From the NCBI RefSeq assembly GCF_900112765.1, contig NZ_FOMZ01000007.1, positions 1 to 64,000 of the forward strand: a stretch of DNA of 64,000 nt. The letters are read 5' to 3'. A model generated the notes under the pieces. That model ran no database searches. It was not told the origin of the DNA and was given only the letters and a program-made list of their open reading frames with translations. The translations under genes were made by a program, and so were the position numbers. Positions within the stretch are counted from its first letter, which is position 1, and every line of letters starts with the position of its first letter. The stretch comes from Actinopolyspora alba. GTDB lineage: Bacteria > Actinomycetota > Actinomycetes > Mycobacteriales > Pseudonocardiaceae. Positions 1 through 8,320 of this stretch are shown in pieces.

Positions 1-359
1 CGCCCACACACACCATGTGACACGCAAGCGTGAGACATCGCCACCACTATACGGCTCCCAACCCAACCACCACCCCGACACGCTTTTCAACTGAACACAG
101 CGGCTGACACCCCCAACAGCCCCCCAAGGTTCTTTGGGTCGGTGGCCACAGCGGAGGAGACACGCCCGGCATCCATCCCGAACCCGGCAGCTAAGCCCTC
201 CAGCGCCCCAGGTACTGCACCCCCACGGGTGTGGGAGACACGGACACCGCCGACCCAACCCCCCAAGACCGGCCCCACCCCCACCAGGGTGGGGCCGGAC
301 TCATACCCAACCCCGAAAACCCGATTGCCCGGGGACCGGATACTGAAGATCATGCCGGT
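1..359. other. Left-edge intergenic region
   Basis: I see no convincing gene in this stretch. It is C-rich on the + strand, reading frames on both strands look like low-complexity shadows, and it holds one clear hairpin (269-298) that probably ends a gene lying outside the window. Confidence 0.6.
269..298. terminator. GC-rich hairpin terminator
   Basis: Perfect 12-bp stem, CCGGCCCCACCC at 269-280 and GGGTGGGGCCGG at 287-298, with a 6-nt loop. No T-run follows, which is common for actinobacterial terminators. It lies upstream of the GNAT gene and could stop transcription coming from outside the window. Confidence 0.6.
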
Positions 360-1205
360 ATGCACGTCGAACGCCACGACTCGTTCGCTTCCTTCCGGGA
401 AACCGCCGAACGGTTCTACCGGGCCGATCCCGTACGGCACACCATTCCCGTGACGGTTCTGGCCGCGGCACGCAGTTACGAAGCAGGCACCGCTCCCGTA
501 CTGCTCACCCTGCACGAGGATCGAACCGTGCTGGGTGCTTATCTCCGCACACCACCTTTCCCCGCGCATGTCGGTGCACTACCCGAAGCGGACGCCGCGG
601 AACTCGTTGCCGCGCTGTGCGAACACGATCCGGAGCCCGGAGCCCTGCTCGGCCCCACCGAACAGGTCGATCGGTTGGCGGCTGAATGGTGTCGCGCTAC
701 CGGAGCGACCCGCGAACTCCGGATACGACAGCGACTCTACGAATTGCACACCCCGGAATTCCCCACCGAAGTAGGGGGTGAAGAACGTGCTTTCTTCCAC
801 TCCGATCTTCCCTGGCTGGCGAACTGGCGAGCGGAATACGCCCGTGACGCCGGGGACGTCGGAGTCGGTACCGACGCATCGGAGCGGGAACTGCGGTCCT
901 TCTTGGACAGCGGCCGGGTTCCGGTGCTCTGGTCCGCCGGTGGCCGCCCGGTGGCGATGGCCTTCCACAGCACGCCGAAGTACGGGATGTCCCGGATCGG
1001 ACACGTCTACACCCCCGCGCGGTTCCGCCGTAACGGATACGGAGCGGCTGTCACGTTGGCGGCTGCCCGGCGAGCCGTCGCGGCGGGCGCGGAGCGGGTC
1101 GTACTGTTCGCGGACCTGGCCAATCCCACTTCGAACTCCGTATACCGGCGCATCGGTTTCCGGCCGGTGCACGACACCGACGAGATCGTGCTGCACCGGC
1201 TGTGA
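360..1205 (+). CDS. GNAT-family N-acetyltransferase
   Basis: A 281-residue protein of the GNAT acyl-CoA N-acyltransferase type; the substrate is unknown. The C-terminal third carries the acetyl-CoA-binding signature: a beta strand (IGHVYTP), then the R-x-x-G-x-G/A-like loop FRRNGYGAAVT, and a closing segment FADLANPTSNSVYRRIGF typical of GNAT motif A/B. The N-terminal half is a divergent domain, as in two-domain GNATs that end in a FR47-like fold. A longer reading frame begins at 231, but its first 43 residues are Pro/Gly rich and run through the hairpin at 269-298, so ATG 360 is preferred. The gene touches the next one, whose start lies 33 nt downstream of this stop. Confidence 0.8.
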   Translation: MHVERHDSFASFRETAERFYRADPVRHTIPVTVLAAARSYEAGTAPVLLTLHEDRTVLGAYLRTPPFPAHVGALPEADAAELVAALCEHDPEPGALLGPTEQVDRLAAEWCRATGATRELRIRQRLYELHTPEFPTEVGGEERAFFHSDLPWLANWRAEYARDAGDVGVGTDASERELRSFLDSGRVPVLWSAGGRPVAMAFHSTPKYGMSRIGHVYTPARFRRNGYGAAVTLAAARRAVAAGAERVVLFADLANPTSNSVYRRIGFRPVHDTDEIVLHRL

Positions 1206-1224
1206 CTCGGATCGCTCCCGTTCG

Positions 1225-1230
1225 TATCCT
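1225..1230 (+). promoter_or_regulatory. Leaderless -10 hexamer for the GATase-like gene
   Basis: TATCCT ends 7 nt before ATG 1238. This is the spacing expected when transcription starts at the start codon itself, and it decides the start. Confidence 0.5.
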
Positions 1231-1237
1231 GGCAGCT

Positions 1238-1990
1238 ATGACCGGAGTGCGGATTCTCGTGGTGCAACCGTCCGAAAACCTCCCGCTCGGCATGCTGGGG
1301 GACTGGTTCGTCGAACTAGGGGCCGAGCTGGAGGTGCGCGATCCGCATCGGGAGGAAATCCCGGAGACGGCGGGGGACTACGCCGGGCTGGTGGTACTCG
1401 GCGGTGAGACGAACGCCGGAGCCGATCTCGAACACCCCTGGCTGAGTTCGGTGCGGAAACTGCTCAGCACCGCCACGTCGGCCGGGATCCCGGTGCTGGC
1501 GCTCGGCCTCGGAGCACAGCTGCTGGCGATGGCGACCGGTGGTCGAATCGCCACCCGCCGCGACGGCCCTGAAGCAGGGACGTTGCTGGTGGCGAAGCGG
1601 GACACCGCGGCCGAGGACGTGCTCGTCGGCCCGCTGCCACTCACCCCGGATGTGTTCCAGTTTCACCGGGACGAGATCAGTACCCTCCCTCCGACCGCTC
1701 AGCTGCTGGCGGCCTCCCCCAAGGGTGAGAACCAGGCGTTTCGAGTCGGGTCGCGGGCCTACGGTTTCCAGTTCCACGTCGAGACCACCCCCGAAGTGGT
1801 ACGTGGCCTGGCCGAAGCGGATCCGGAGTTGGCGGCAGCGGCCCGCGGCGGCCAGTTCGACGCCGAGCATCTCCGTGAATTCCACGCCGATCTCGCGGAG
1901 ACCTGGCAGCCGGTGGCGCGGCGGTTCTACGAGCTCGCCGCCACTCCCCCGGAGGAACGAACCACCACCCGTTCCCTGCCACTGGCCTGA
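1238..1990 (+). CDS. Class I glutamine amidotransferase-like protein lacking the nucleophile Cys
   Basis: A 250-residue single-domain protein with the class I (triad) glutamine amidotransferase fold. The nucleophile elbow, normally G-I-C-L-G-A-Q, reads LALGLGAQLL here, so Gly90 sits where the catalytic Cys should be; the whole protein has no cysteine. The His and Glu of the triad remain (GFQFHVET, H180 and E182). Glutaminase activity by the usual mechanism is therefore not expected. It may act as a binding or regulatory homologue. The start at ATG 1238 rather than GTG 1202 is chosen from the -10 hexamer placement. It lies between a GNAT gene and glnE on the same strand, which hints at a link to nitrogen metabolism, but that is inference. 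Confidence 0.8.
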   Translation: MTGVRILVVQPSENLPLGMLGDWFVELGAELEVRDPHREEIPETAGDYAGLVVLGGETNAGADLEHPWLSSVRKLLSTATSAGIPVLALGLGAQLLAMATGGRIATRRDGPEAGTLLVAKRDTAAEDVLVGPLPLTPDVFQFHRDEISTLPPTAQLLAASPKGENQAFRVGSRAYGFQFHVETTPEVVRGLAEADPELAAAARGGQFDAEHLREFHADLAETWQPVARRFYELAATPPEERTTTRSLPLA

Positions 1991-2145
1991 TCGAACTCCT
2001 CCAGCGGGATCCCGGAACGCGCTGCCGTCACGCACTGTCGTCCCGCCGCCCTGCCGGGCACGGTTCCGCTGGAGCACGAAGCCGATTCGCGATCCGGTGT
2101 GCAACAACGGTCACGACGGGATCCCCGCCGACCGTCGCTTCGGAT

Positions 2146-2151
2146 TACGGT
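2146..2151 (+). promoter_or_regulatory. Leaderless -10 hexamer for glnE
   Basis: TACGGT ends 6 nt before ATG 2158. The same TACGGTACG string sits at the same position before ilvE (30932). Confidence 0.5.
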
Positions 2152-2157
2152 ACGGAC

Positions 2158-5100
2158 ATGGCCCAAGCCAACTGGCAGCGCTCCGGGGCGGTGCCGTCCC
2201 CCGCGCGGTACGGATTCAGCGACGTCGAACGAGCCGAGACCCAGCTCCGCGCGGCGGGTTGGTGGGGGGACAACGGCCCGCTGCCCGAGACGGAACCGGT
2301 GCTGGAGACCCTCTCCCGCACGCCTGATCCCGATCTCGCCCTGCACTCCGTGGATCGGCTGCGTGAGTCGTCCGAAGCGGAATGGACGGAACTCGAGCGT
2401 CGGCTGTCCACCGAGTCGGAACTGCGAGCCAGGCTCCTCGCCACCATCGGCTACTCGAGCGCGCTGGCCGACCACCTGGTCGCGCACCCCGCCGACTGGC
2501 GTCGCCTGGCGGGTGACGACATCCGGCAGCGCGGTGTTCGGGAATTCAGCGCCGAGCTGTTGCACAGCGTCGGAGCGATGACCACTTCCTCACCGGAAAG
2601 CGGAATCCCGGAGCTTCCGGTGGCCACGGTGGACAGCAGTACCGCGGTGACCCCGCTTCGCGCCGCCTACCGCGGACTGCTGCTGGAGATCGCCGCCGCC
2701 GACCTGGCCGGATCCGTCGATCCGAGCATCACCGCTCCCTCGTACGAGGAGATCACGGGCAGGCTCTCCGACGCGGCGGTCGCCGCGTTGCGCGCGGCAT
2801 GGGCGGTGGCCGCCTCCGAGCTTTCCGGGCAGTACACACCGCGCCTCTCGGTGATCGCGATGGGCAAGTGCGGCGGCAGGGAACTGAACTACGTCAGCGA
2901 TGTCGACGTCGTGTTCGTGGCCGCTTCGGAGGAGGACGTCGCACCGGCCACACGGCTGGCGAGCACCCTCATGCGCGTCGCCGGGGCCGCCTTCTTCGAC
3001 GTGGATGCCGCCCTCCGGCCGGAGGGCAAGGCCGGGGCGCTGGTGCGCACGCTGGAAGGACATCTGAGCTACTACCGTCGCTGGGCCCGCACCTGGGAGT
3101 TCCAGGCGTTGCTCAAGGCGCGCCCGGTGGCGGGCGACACCGAGCTGGGCGAGCGCTACTCGGAGGCGGTCCGGCCGTTGATCTGGACGGCCGCGGAGCG
3201 GGAGGACTTCGTCACCGACGTGCGCTCCATGCGGCAACGCGTCGAACAGCACGTCCCCGTCGAGCAGACCGATCGCGAACTCAAGCTCGGCAGGGGCGGA
3301 CTGCGCGACGTGGAGTTCGCGGTGCAGCTGTTGCAGCTGGTGCACGGCAGAGGGGACGAGCACATCCGGTCTCGGTCCACCATGACGGCGCTTCGCTCGT
3401 TGGGCGAACGTGGGTACGTGGCCCGCAGCGACGCCGGTGCGATGGCCGATTCCTACGCCTTTCTGCGTGGAGTGGAACACCGGTTGCAGCTGCGCAGGTT
3501 GCGACGCACCCACCTGTTCCCGCCCTCGACGGAGCGGGCCACGCTCCACCACCTGGCGCGCGCGCTGGGGATGCGTTCGCAGGGCAGCCAGGAAGCGGCC
3601 GACGTGCTGCTCGGTGAGTACCGCAAACAGGGCAACCGGGTGCGCAGGTTGCACGAGAAGTTGTTCTACCGGCCGTTGCTGGAGTCGGTCGCGAAGGTGC
3701 CCACCGAGGCGTTGCGGTTGACCACCGGGGCAGCGGTTGATCGGTTGGCAGCGTTGGGCTACACCTCCCCGGAGGGGGCGTTGCGCCACATCGCGGCGCT
3801 GACCTCGGGGATGACGCGTCGTGCCAGCATCCAGGGCACCCTGCTGCCGGTGCTGCTGGACCTGCTGGGACGAACTCCCGATCCGGACGGCGGGCTGTTG
3901 GCATACCGCAACGTTTCCGAGGCGCTCGCGGACACCCCCTGGTATCTGCGGTTGTTGCGGGACGAGGCAGTGGTCGCCGAACGGCTCGCCTTCCTGCTGG
4001 GAACCTCGAAACTGGTTCCCGAGTTGCTGGTACGCGCTCCCGAAGTGCTTCGGCTGTTGGCCGACACCGCGGAACTGTCCGAACGGGATCCGGCGGAGGT
4101 GGCCGGTTCGCTGTGCAGCGCGGTGGCGCGGCACAGCGAACCGGAGCGGGCTGCCTCGGCGGCACGTTCGTTGCGCAGACACGAGTTGCTGCGTGTGGCG
4201 GCGGGAGATCTGCTCGGGGTGATCCAGCCGCACGACGTGTTCGCCGCGCTCTCGACGGTGTGGGTGGCGGTGTTGCAGGCCACGTTGGACGCCGCTGTCC
4301 GTGACGTGGCGGCCAGGTCGGAGTGGTCGGCTCCCAACGGTGGGGTCGCCGGTGCCGCACGGCCCGCCAGGATCGCCGTGATCGGGATGGGCAGGCTGGG
4401 AGGTGCCGAACTCGGCTACGGTTCCGACGCCGACGTGATGTTCGTCTGCGAGCCGGTCGAGGGAGCGGACGACAGTACCGCCGTGCGGTTCGCGACCGCT
4501 GTGGTCGAGCAGGTGCGCAGGCTGTTGGGCAAGCCGAGTCAGGACCCGCCGTTGGAGGTGGACACCGATCTACGACCGGAAGGAAGGTCGGGACCGCTGG
4601 TCCGGACGCTGGACTCCTATCTGAACTACTACCGGAGGTGGGCTCAGATCTGGGAAGCCCAGGCGTTGTTGCGGGCGCGTCCGGTGGCGGGGGATCCCGA
4701 GCTGGGGGAGAGGTTCCGCTCCGCCGTGGACCCGATCCGATATCCGGAAGGTGGACTGGACGCGGGCAGGGTACGTGAGATTCGACGTATCAAGGCGCGG
4801 GTCGATGCCGAGCGGTTGCCGCGCGGTGCCGATCCGACCACCCACACCAAGCTGGGGCGTGGCGGACTGGCCGATGTGGAGTGGACGCTGCAACTGTTGC
4901 AGCTGCGTTTCGCCCACGAGTTCCCCGAACTGCGCACCACCTCGACGGTCGGTGGGTTGCGCGCAGCTGCCGGTGCCGGACTGCTGACCGAAGAGGACGT
5001 GGCGACCCTGGAGAGCGCGTGGACGCTGGCCATGCGGGCGCGTAACGCCGTGATGCTGGTTCGGGGAAAGGGAAGTGATCAGCTTCCCAAACACTCCAGG

Positions 5101-5238
5101 GAGCTCAACGCGGTCGCTGCGGCGTTGGGCTATCCGAGCGGCTCGGACTCCGGTCAGGTGATGGACGACTACCTGCGCGCGACCCGGCGTGCCAGGAGCG
5201 TGGTCGAGCGGGTCTTCTACGAGGACGTGCTGAGTTGA
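2158..5238 (+). CDS. glnE: Bifunctional glutamine synthetase adenylyltransferase/deadenylyltransferase
   Basis: GlnE attaches AMP to, and removes it from, a Tyr of glutamine synthetase in response to nitrogen status. At 1026 residues it has the full family length. Two nucleotidyltransferase domains are visible, each with the G/V-S-D-x-D catalytic signature: YVSDVDVVFVA near residue 246 (deadenylylase half) and YGSDADVMFVC near residue 754 (adenylylase half). Each is followed by a DLRPEG/ALRPEG motif, an L-x-Y-YRRWA segment and a KLGRGGL-x-DVE motif, so the internal duplication is obvious. The helical linker lies between. Its target glnA is about 7 kb downstream on the other strand and carries the matching Tyr loop. 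The start is fixed by a TACGGT hexamer 6 nt upstream. Confidence 0.97.
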   Translation: MAQANWQRSGAVPSPARYGFSDVERAETQLRAAGWWGDNGPLPETEPVLETLSRTPDPDLALHSVDRLRESSEAEWTELERRLSTESELRARLLATIGYSSALADHLVAHPADWRRLAGDDIRQRGVREFSAELLHSVGAMTTSSPESGIPELPVATVDSSTAVTPLRAAYRGLLLEIAAADLAGSVDPSITAPSYEEITGRLSDAAVAALRAAWAVAASELSGQYTPRLSVIAMGKCGGRELNYVSDVDVVFVAASEEDVAPATRLASTLMRVAGAAFFDVDAALRPEGKAGALVRTLEGHLSYYRRWARTWEFQALLKARPVAGDTELGERYSEAVRPLIWTAAEREDFVTDVRSMRQRVEQHVPVEQTDRELKLGRGGLRDVEFAVQLLQLVHGRGDEHIRSRSTMTALRSLGERGYVARSDAGAMADSYAFLRGVEHRLQLRRLRRTHLFPPSTERATLHHLARALGMRSQGSQEAADVLLGEYRKQGNRVRRLHEKLFYRPLLESVAKVPTEALRLTTGAAVDRLAALGYTSPEGALRHIAALTSGMTRRASIQGTLLPVLLDLLGRTPDPDGGLLAYRNVSEALADTPWYLRLLRDEAVVAERLAFLLGTSKLVPELLVRAPEVLRLLADTAELSERDPAEVAGSLCSAVARHSEPERAASAARSLRRHELLRVAAGDLLGVIQPHDVFAALSTVWVAVLQATLDAAVRDVAARSEWSAPNGGVAGAARPARIAVIGMGRLGGAELGYGSDADVMFVCEPVEGADDSTAVRFATAVVEQVRRLLGKPSQDPPLEVDTDLRPEGRSGPLVRTLDSYLNYYRRWAQIWEAQALLRARPVAGDPELGERFRSAVDPIRYPEGGLDAGRVREIRRIKARVDAERLPRGADPTTHTKLGRGGLADVEWTLQLLQLRFAHEFPELRTTSTVGGLRAAAGAGLLTEEDVATLESAWTLAMRARNAVMLVRGKGSDQLPKHSRELNAVAAALGYPSGSDSGQVMDDYLRATRRARSVVERVFYEDVLS

Positions 5239-5390
5239 CCGGGGTTTCCGGGGGCGGGAGCCCGACAGGTTGCTGTCTCCCACCGGTTCTCGTCACCGTC
5301 GACCGGGCGGGTGGAAAGCTCGACCAGCGGATCGGACGCGCTGCTCCGAATGCCGGAATAAGATCGCGACGAAACGTCGTTGCAGAGAGC

Positions 5391-6326
5391 ATGAAGGCTA
5401 TCGCGCTCACCGAATTCGGCGAACCCGACGTTCTTTCGTACCAGGAGTTGGACGATCCGCTGGTCGGTCCCGACCGAGTGCTCGTCGAGACCAGGGCGGC
5501 GGGAGTGAACCCGGTGGACTGGAAGATCCGCCGCGGTTACCTGCGCGGTCTCTTCCCGCACCACACGCCGTTGATCTCCGGTTGGGACCTCGCGGGCGTG
5601 GTCCGTGCCGTCGGGCCCGCCGTAACCGAGTACAAACCCGGTGACGAGGTCGTGGGCTACGTGCGCGAGGACCACGTGCAGCACGGCACCTATGCCGAGC
5701 TGGTCGCCGCTCCGGTGCGCACCCTGGCCCACAAACCGGGCGCGGCGGACTTCACGCAGGCGGCGGGACTACCGCTGGCCGGACTCACCGCGCTGCAGAT
5801 GCTGCAGGCGGTGGAGACCGGCACCGACGATTCCGTGCTGGTGCACGCCGCGGCAGGCGGTGTCGGGCACCTCGCGGTGCAGATCGCGTTCGCGCTGGGG
5901 GCGTCCCGGGTGATCGGTACCGCCTCGGAACGCAATCACGACTTCCTGCGCGAGCTGGGAGCCGAGCCGGTCACCTACGGACCGGGGCTGCAGGGGCGCG
6001 TCGCCGAGCTCGTCGGTGGTGACGGCAAGGTCGACACCGCGGTGGACATGGCCGGTGGAACCGCGCTGCGCGAAACCCCGGAGATCCTGCGGGACAGCTC
6101 GCGGCACGCTTCGGTGGAGGATCCCGAGACCGTGCTGCAGCAGGGCGGGCACTACGTGTTCGTCCGGCCGGACACCGAGGACCTGACCTGGTTGAGCAAG
6201 CTGATAGATCGCGGTCAGCTGCGGGTGGAGGTGCAGCGCACCTTCCCGCTGCGCGACGCCGCCCAGGCGCACGAACTGCTGGAGCAGGGCCACGTGCGGG
6301 GCAAGCTGGTGCTCACCGTCGACTGA
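5391..6326 (+). CDS. NADP-dependent zinc-type alcohol dehydrogenase-like oxidoreductase (quinone oxidoreductase type)
   Basis: A 311-residue medium-chain dehydrogenase/reductase of the zinc-free quinone-oxidoreductase branch. The N-terminal GroES-like domain begins MKAIALTEFGEPDVL, followed by the family segment AAGVNPVDWKIRRGY and GWDLAGVV. The Rossmann nucleotide-binding loop is VHAAAGGVGHLAVQIA. No catalytic-zinc Cys/His set is seen. It probably reduces enones or quinones with NAD(P)H; the substrate is unknown. ATG 5391 is preceded by a purine-rich GAGAG; the reading frame extends upstream to 5235 but that part overlaps the glnE stop and has no family homology. A terminator at 6353-6398 follows. 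Confidence 0.9.
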   Translation: MKAIALTEFGEPDVLSYQELDDPLVGPDRVLVETRAAGVNPVDWKIRRGYLRGLFPHHTPLISGWDLAGVVRAVGPAVTEYKPGDEVVGYVREDHVQHGTYAELVAAPVRTLAHKPGAADFTQAAGLPLAGLTALQMLQAVETGTDDSVLVHAAAGGVGHLAVQIAFALGASRVIGTASERNHDFLRELGAEPVTYGPGLQGRVAELVGGDGKVDTAVDMAGGTALRETPEILRDSSRHASVEDPETVLQQGGHYVFVRPDTEDLTWLSKLIDRGQLRVEVQRTFPLRDAAQAHELLEQGHVRGKLVLTVD

Positions 6327-6352
6327 ACCGAGGCCACCCACCCGTGAGAGTG

Positions 6353-6398
6353 CGTCGGGCGCGGTGCCGTGCTCGTGAAGCCCGCGCCGCGCCCGACG
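6353..6398. terminator. Hairpin terminator after the oxidoreductase
   Basis: CGTCGGGCGCGG (6353-6364) pairs perfectly with CCGCGCCCGACG (6387-6398) across a 22-nt loop. It lies 27 nt after the oxidoreductase stop, in a convergent gap with the DUF6194 gene, so it could serve both strands. Confidence 0.65.
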
Positions 6399-6575
6399 TC
6401 GATGTACTCCCACCTCTCGGTTGTCCTCCGTGGGTGGGCTGCTGGGCCGAGCCCGGTGATGATGGTGCTTGTTCGGTGCCTGCCGCACGCGTTCAGCGGC
6501 AGGCCGAGCACCAGCGCTCGACGTCACGGATGCCGAGCCGTTCCCCGATCCCGTGGCAGCGGCTCACGCGGTGTC

Positions 6576-7085
6576 TCACTGCTCCGGTCCGCTGCTGTGA
6601 TTGTGCTCGCTCTCGGGCGCTCGGCGGTCGACGTGGCGCCGTTGTTTTTCGTACGCGCCGTGCAGGAGATCAACCAGGGTGGCCATGGTCCGTTCCGCCG
6701 GGTTCACGACAGCCACCCAGCCGCGAGCACCGTACACGGGATGGGGCATGAACACGTCCGATTCACCGAATTCTCGCGATTTCTTGTCGCTCGAGTCGAA
6801 GTCGCGGGGGGTTTCGCCGGTGAGCTCGGTGAATGTCGACCGGCCGACATCGACATTCACGCGGTATCGGTCCGCTGCCCCCAGGTTCGACGACGGCTCG
6901 CCGGGATAGTCCTTCGTGACGATCGTGGCGAACGGCTGGTGGTGCCGCGGGATTCGCCCGTCCGGTGAGTAGTAGAAGAAGTGATCGCCCCAGGCGATCT
7001 CGGGAAACTCGCTTCCCGCACCGGGTGCGAGCTCGAGGAGTCCTTCGAATTCGCGGACCGCGCTGAGGATGTGGTGCATACTCAT
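6576..7085 (-). CDS. DUF6194 family protein
   Basis: A 169-residue soluble protein resembling the DUF6194 family, recognised by the run PEIAWGDHFFYYSPDG, then QPFATIVTKDYPGE, a RVNVDVG strand and GWVAVVNPAERT. The family has no assigned function. The last 20 residues are polar and His/Glu rich. ATG 7085 is used; it is divergent from the double-MerR gene with only about 44 bp between starts, so that regulator is a good candidate to control it. Confidence 0.75.
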   Translation of the reverse strand: MSMHHILSAVREFEGLLELAPGAGSEFPEIAWGDHFFYYSPDGRIPRHHQPFATIVTKDYPGEPSSNLGAADRYRVNVDVGRSTFTELTGETPRDFDSSDKKSREFGESDVFMPHPVYGARGWVAVVNPAERTMATLVDLLHGAYEKQRRHVDRRAPESEHNHSSGPEQ

Positions 7086-7129
7086 GGTTCGAGCGTGGCA
7101 TTGAAGTGCTTGTGGAGGGTTCGACCGCT

Positions 7130-7855
7130 GTGAATGCTTCTGGGGGGCGCCGGGGGAGTCTCAACACCTCCGCCGTTGCCGCGGCCGCGGGCTACTCGCC
7201 TCAGCAGGTCCGCGAGCTCGAACGGCTGGGAGTCATCCCGGCTGTCCCTCGAGCTGTGAACGGATACCGTGAGTTCTCCAGCGTCCATCTGCTCGCGCTG
7301 CGCACCTACCGCAACCTGGCCGTCGCCATTGGCCCGGTGGAGGCGAGAGATGTTCTTCGGCGAGTGCCAACCCTTCCCACCGACGAGGCGGTGGCGCTGA
7401 TCAGTTCTTTGCACGGCAAGCTCGTCCGTGCGCGGGAGGACGCCCTCGAAGCCCAACGAGCGCTGCTGTCGATACGCGACGAAGCCGTGTACGACTCCGA
7501 AACCGGTGCGGCGGACACCATGACGATCGCGGAACTGGCCACGGCCCTCGGCGTCCGCACATCGACGCTGCGGTTCTGGGAACAAGCCGGATTGGTGTCC
7601 CCGGAACGCGTGACCAGTCGCAGCGTTCGCCGATATCCCTTGTCCGCGATCCGAGAGGCTCGCATCACCGCCGCGCTACGCGCAGCGGGTTACCGGATCC
7701 CCGATATCCGCAAAACCATGCACGACATCCGAGAGCTCCACGAGATCGACGACCCGATCGCGGCACTACAAGCCAGGATCGACGTCATCGCGCAGCGCAC
7801 ACTCGCCCTTCTCACAGCAGGCACCGATCTCACGGAAATCATCCGGAACGGCTAG
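7130..7855 (+). CDS. MerR-family regulator with two tandem HTH domains
   Basis: A 241-residue transcription factor. Residues near 14-70 form one MerR-type winged helix (SAVAAAAGYSPQQVRELERLG, then PRAVNGYREFS). A linker follows, and a second MerR HTH begins near residue 125 (TIAELATALGVRTSTLRFWE, then RSVRRYPLSAIREARI). Two complete MerR DNA-binding units in one chain is unusual, since the family normally dimerises through a coiled coil; the C-terminal helix here (about 20 residues after the second HTH) is short. GTG 7130 is chosen because GGAGGG lies 10 nt upstream; in-frame GTGs exist at 7106 and 7112. It is divergent from the DUF6194 gene and is followed by the hairpin at 7912. Confidence 0.85.
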   Translation: MNASGGRRGSLNTSAVAAAAGYSPQQVRELERLGVIPAVPRAVNGYREFSSVHLLALRTYRNLAVAIGPVEARDVLRRVPTLPTDEAVALISSLHGKLVRAREDALEAQRALLSIRDEAVYDSETGAADTMTIAELATALGVRTSTLRFWEQAGLVSPERVTSRSVRRYPLSAIREARITAALRAAGYRIPDIRKTMHDIRELHEIDDPIAALQARIDVIAQRTLALLTAGTDLTEIIRNG

Positions 7856-7911
7856 CCCTCCATGGTACGACTTCCGCGCCGAACAGGCGGCGAGCGGAAC
7901 AGCACACGACA

Positions 7912-7939
7912 GAGGGGACCCGCCGCGGCGGGCCCCCTC
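7912..7939. terminator. Palindromic hairpin, probably the original glnA terminator
   Basis: GAGGGG-A-CCCGCCG pairs with CGGCGGG-C-CCCCTC, a 14-bp stem with one mismatch. It stands just left of the 7958-7988 copy of the glnA 3' end, so before the island inserted it would have followed glnA on the minus strand. It can also stop the MerR gene on the plus strand. Confidence 0.65.
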
Positions 7940-7957
7940 GTGTCACGCGGTGCGTCG

Positions 7958-7988
7958 GTCGATCACACGTCGAAGTACATCGCGAACT
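7958..7988. repeat. Left attachment-site copy (glnA 3'-end duplication)
   Basis: Thirty-one bases identical to 12111-12141, running from GTCGATCACACGTCG to CATCGCGAACT. They correspond to the last eight glnA sense codons, the stop codon and five bases beyond it. Identity ends sharply on both sides. With the right copy it brackets 4.15 kb holding an integrase remnant, as expected for the two hybrid att sites of an integrated element. Confidence 0.85.
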
Positions 7989-8089
7989 GAGACCAGGAGC
8001 TTTCGAGCTGGCCCGCTTTTGGGCTATGCATGTTCTGACCTGGTGTGATGCGTCGCTCTGTGTTGGCTGACGTTGAGTGATTTCGATCG

Positions 8090-8111
8090 TTTCGCGGACT
8101 ATTCGCGGACT
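8090..8111 (+). repeat. Left subterminal repeat pair (possible integrase arm sites)
   Basis: TTTCGCGGACT, four bases, then GCGGACT. The same arrangement with the same 4-nt spacing occurs at 12046-12067 near the other end of the element. The left pair lies about 100 bp inside the att copy. Confidence 0.4.
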
Positions 8112-8307
8112 GTCCATTAAGGATCAATCGACGGATCTCGCCACCTGATCGCGTTCCCGCTATCCTCGGTGCGTACCTCTTCGCGGAGGTTTTGCCCCCG
8201 CTCGACGGGCCGGGGGTTCGGAGAAGAACCCCCGCATGGTCGACGAATCACCGGACAATGAGTCCCAATCTCCGGTGATCACGATTAACTCCGGGCCGTC
8301 TGCTGGG

Positions 8308-8313
8308 TAGCCT
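8308..8313 (+). promoter_or_regulatory. Leaderless -10 hexamer for the XRE regulator
   Basis: TAGCCT ends 7 nt before GTG 8321, with no Shine-Dalgarno sequence in between. Confidence 0.5.
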
Positions 8314-8320
8314 TGCACAT

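Noticed and set aside
87-569. A 160-codon minus-strand frame at the left edge
   Set aside because: Gly/Val-rich and antisense to the GNAT gene; it also covers the hairpin at 269-298. I could not support it as a gene.
2590-4233. A 547-codon minus-strand frame inside glnE
   Set aside because: Antisense shadow of a clearly real gene; no recognisable motifs.
7958-7988. tRNA gene as the integration target
   Set aside because: The repeat matches the glnA 3' end and cannot fold as a tRNA 3' half; no tRNA was seen anywhere in the window.
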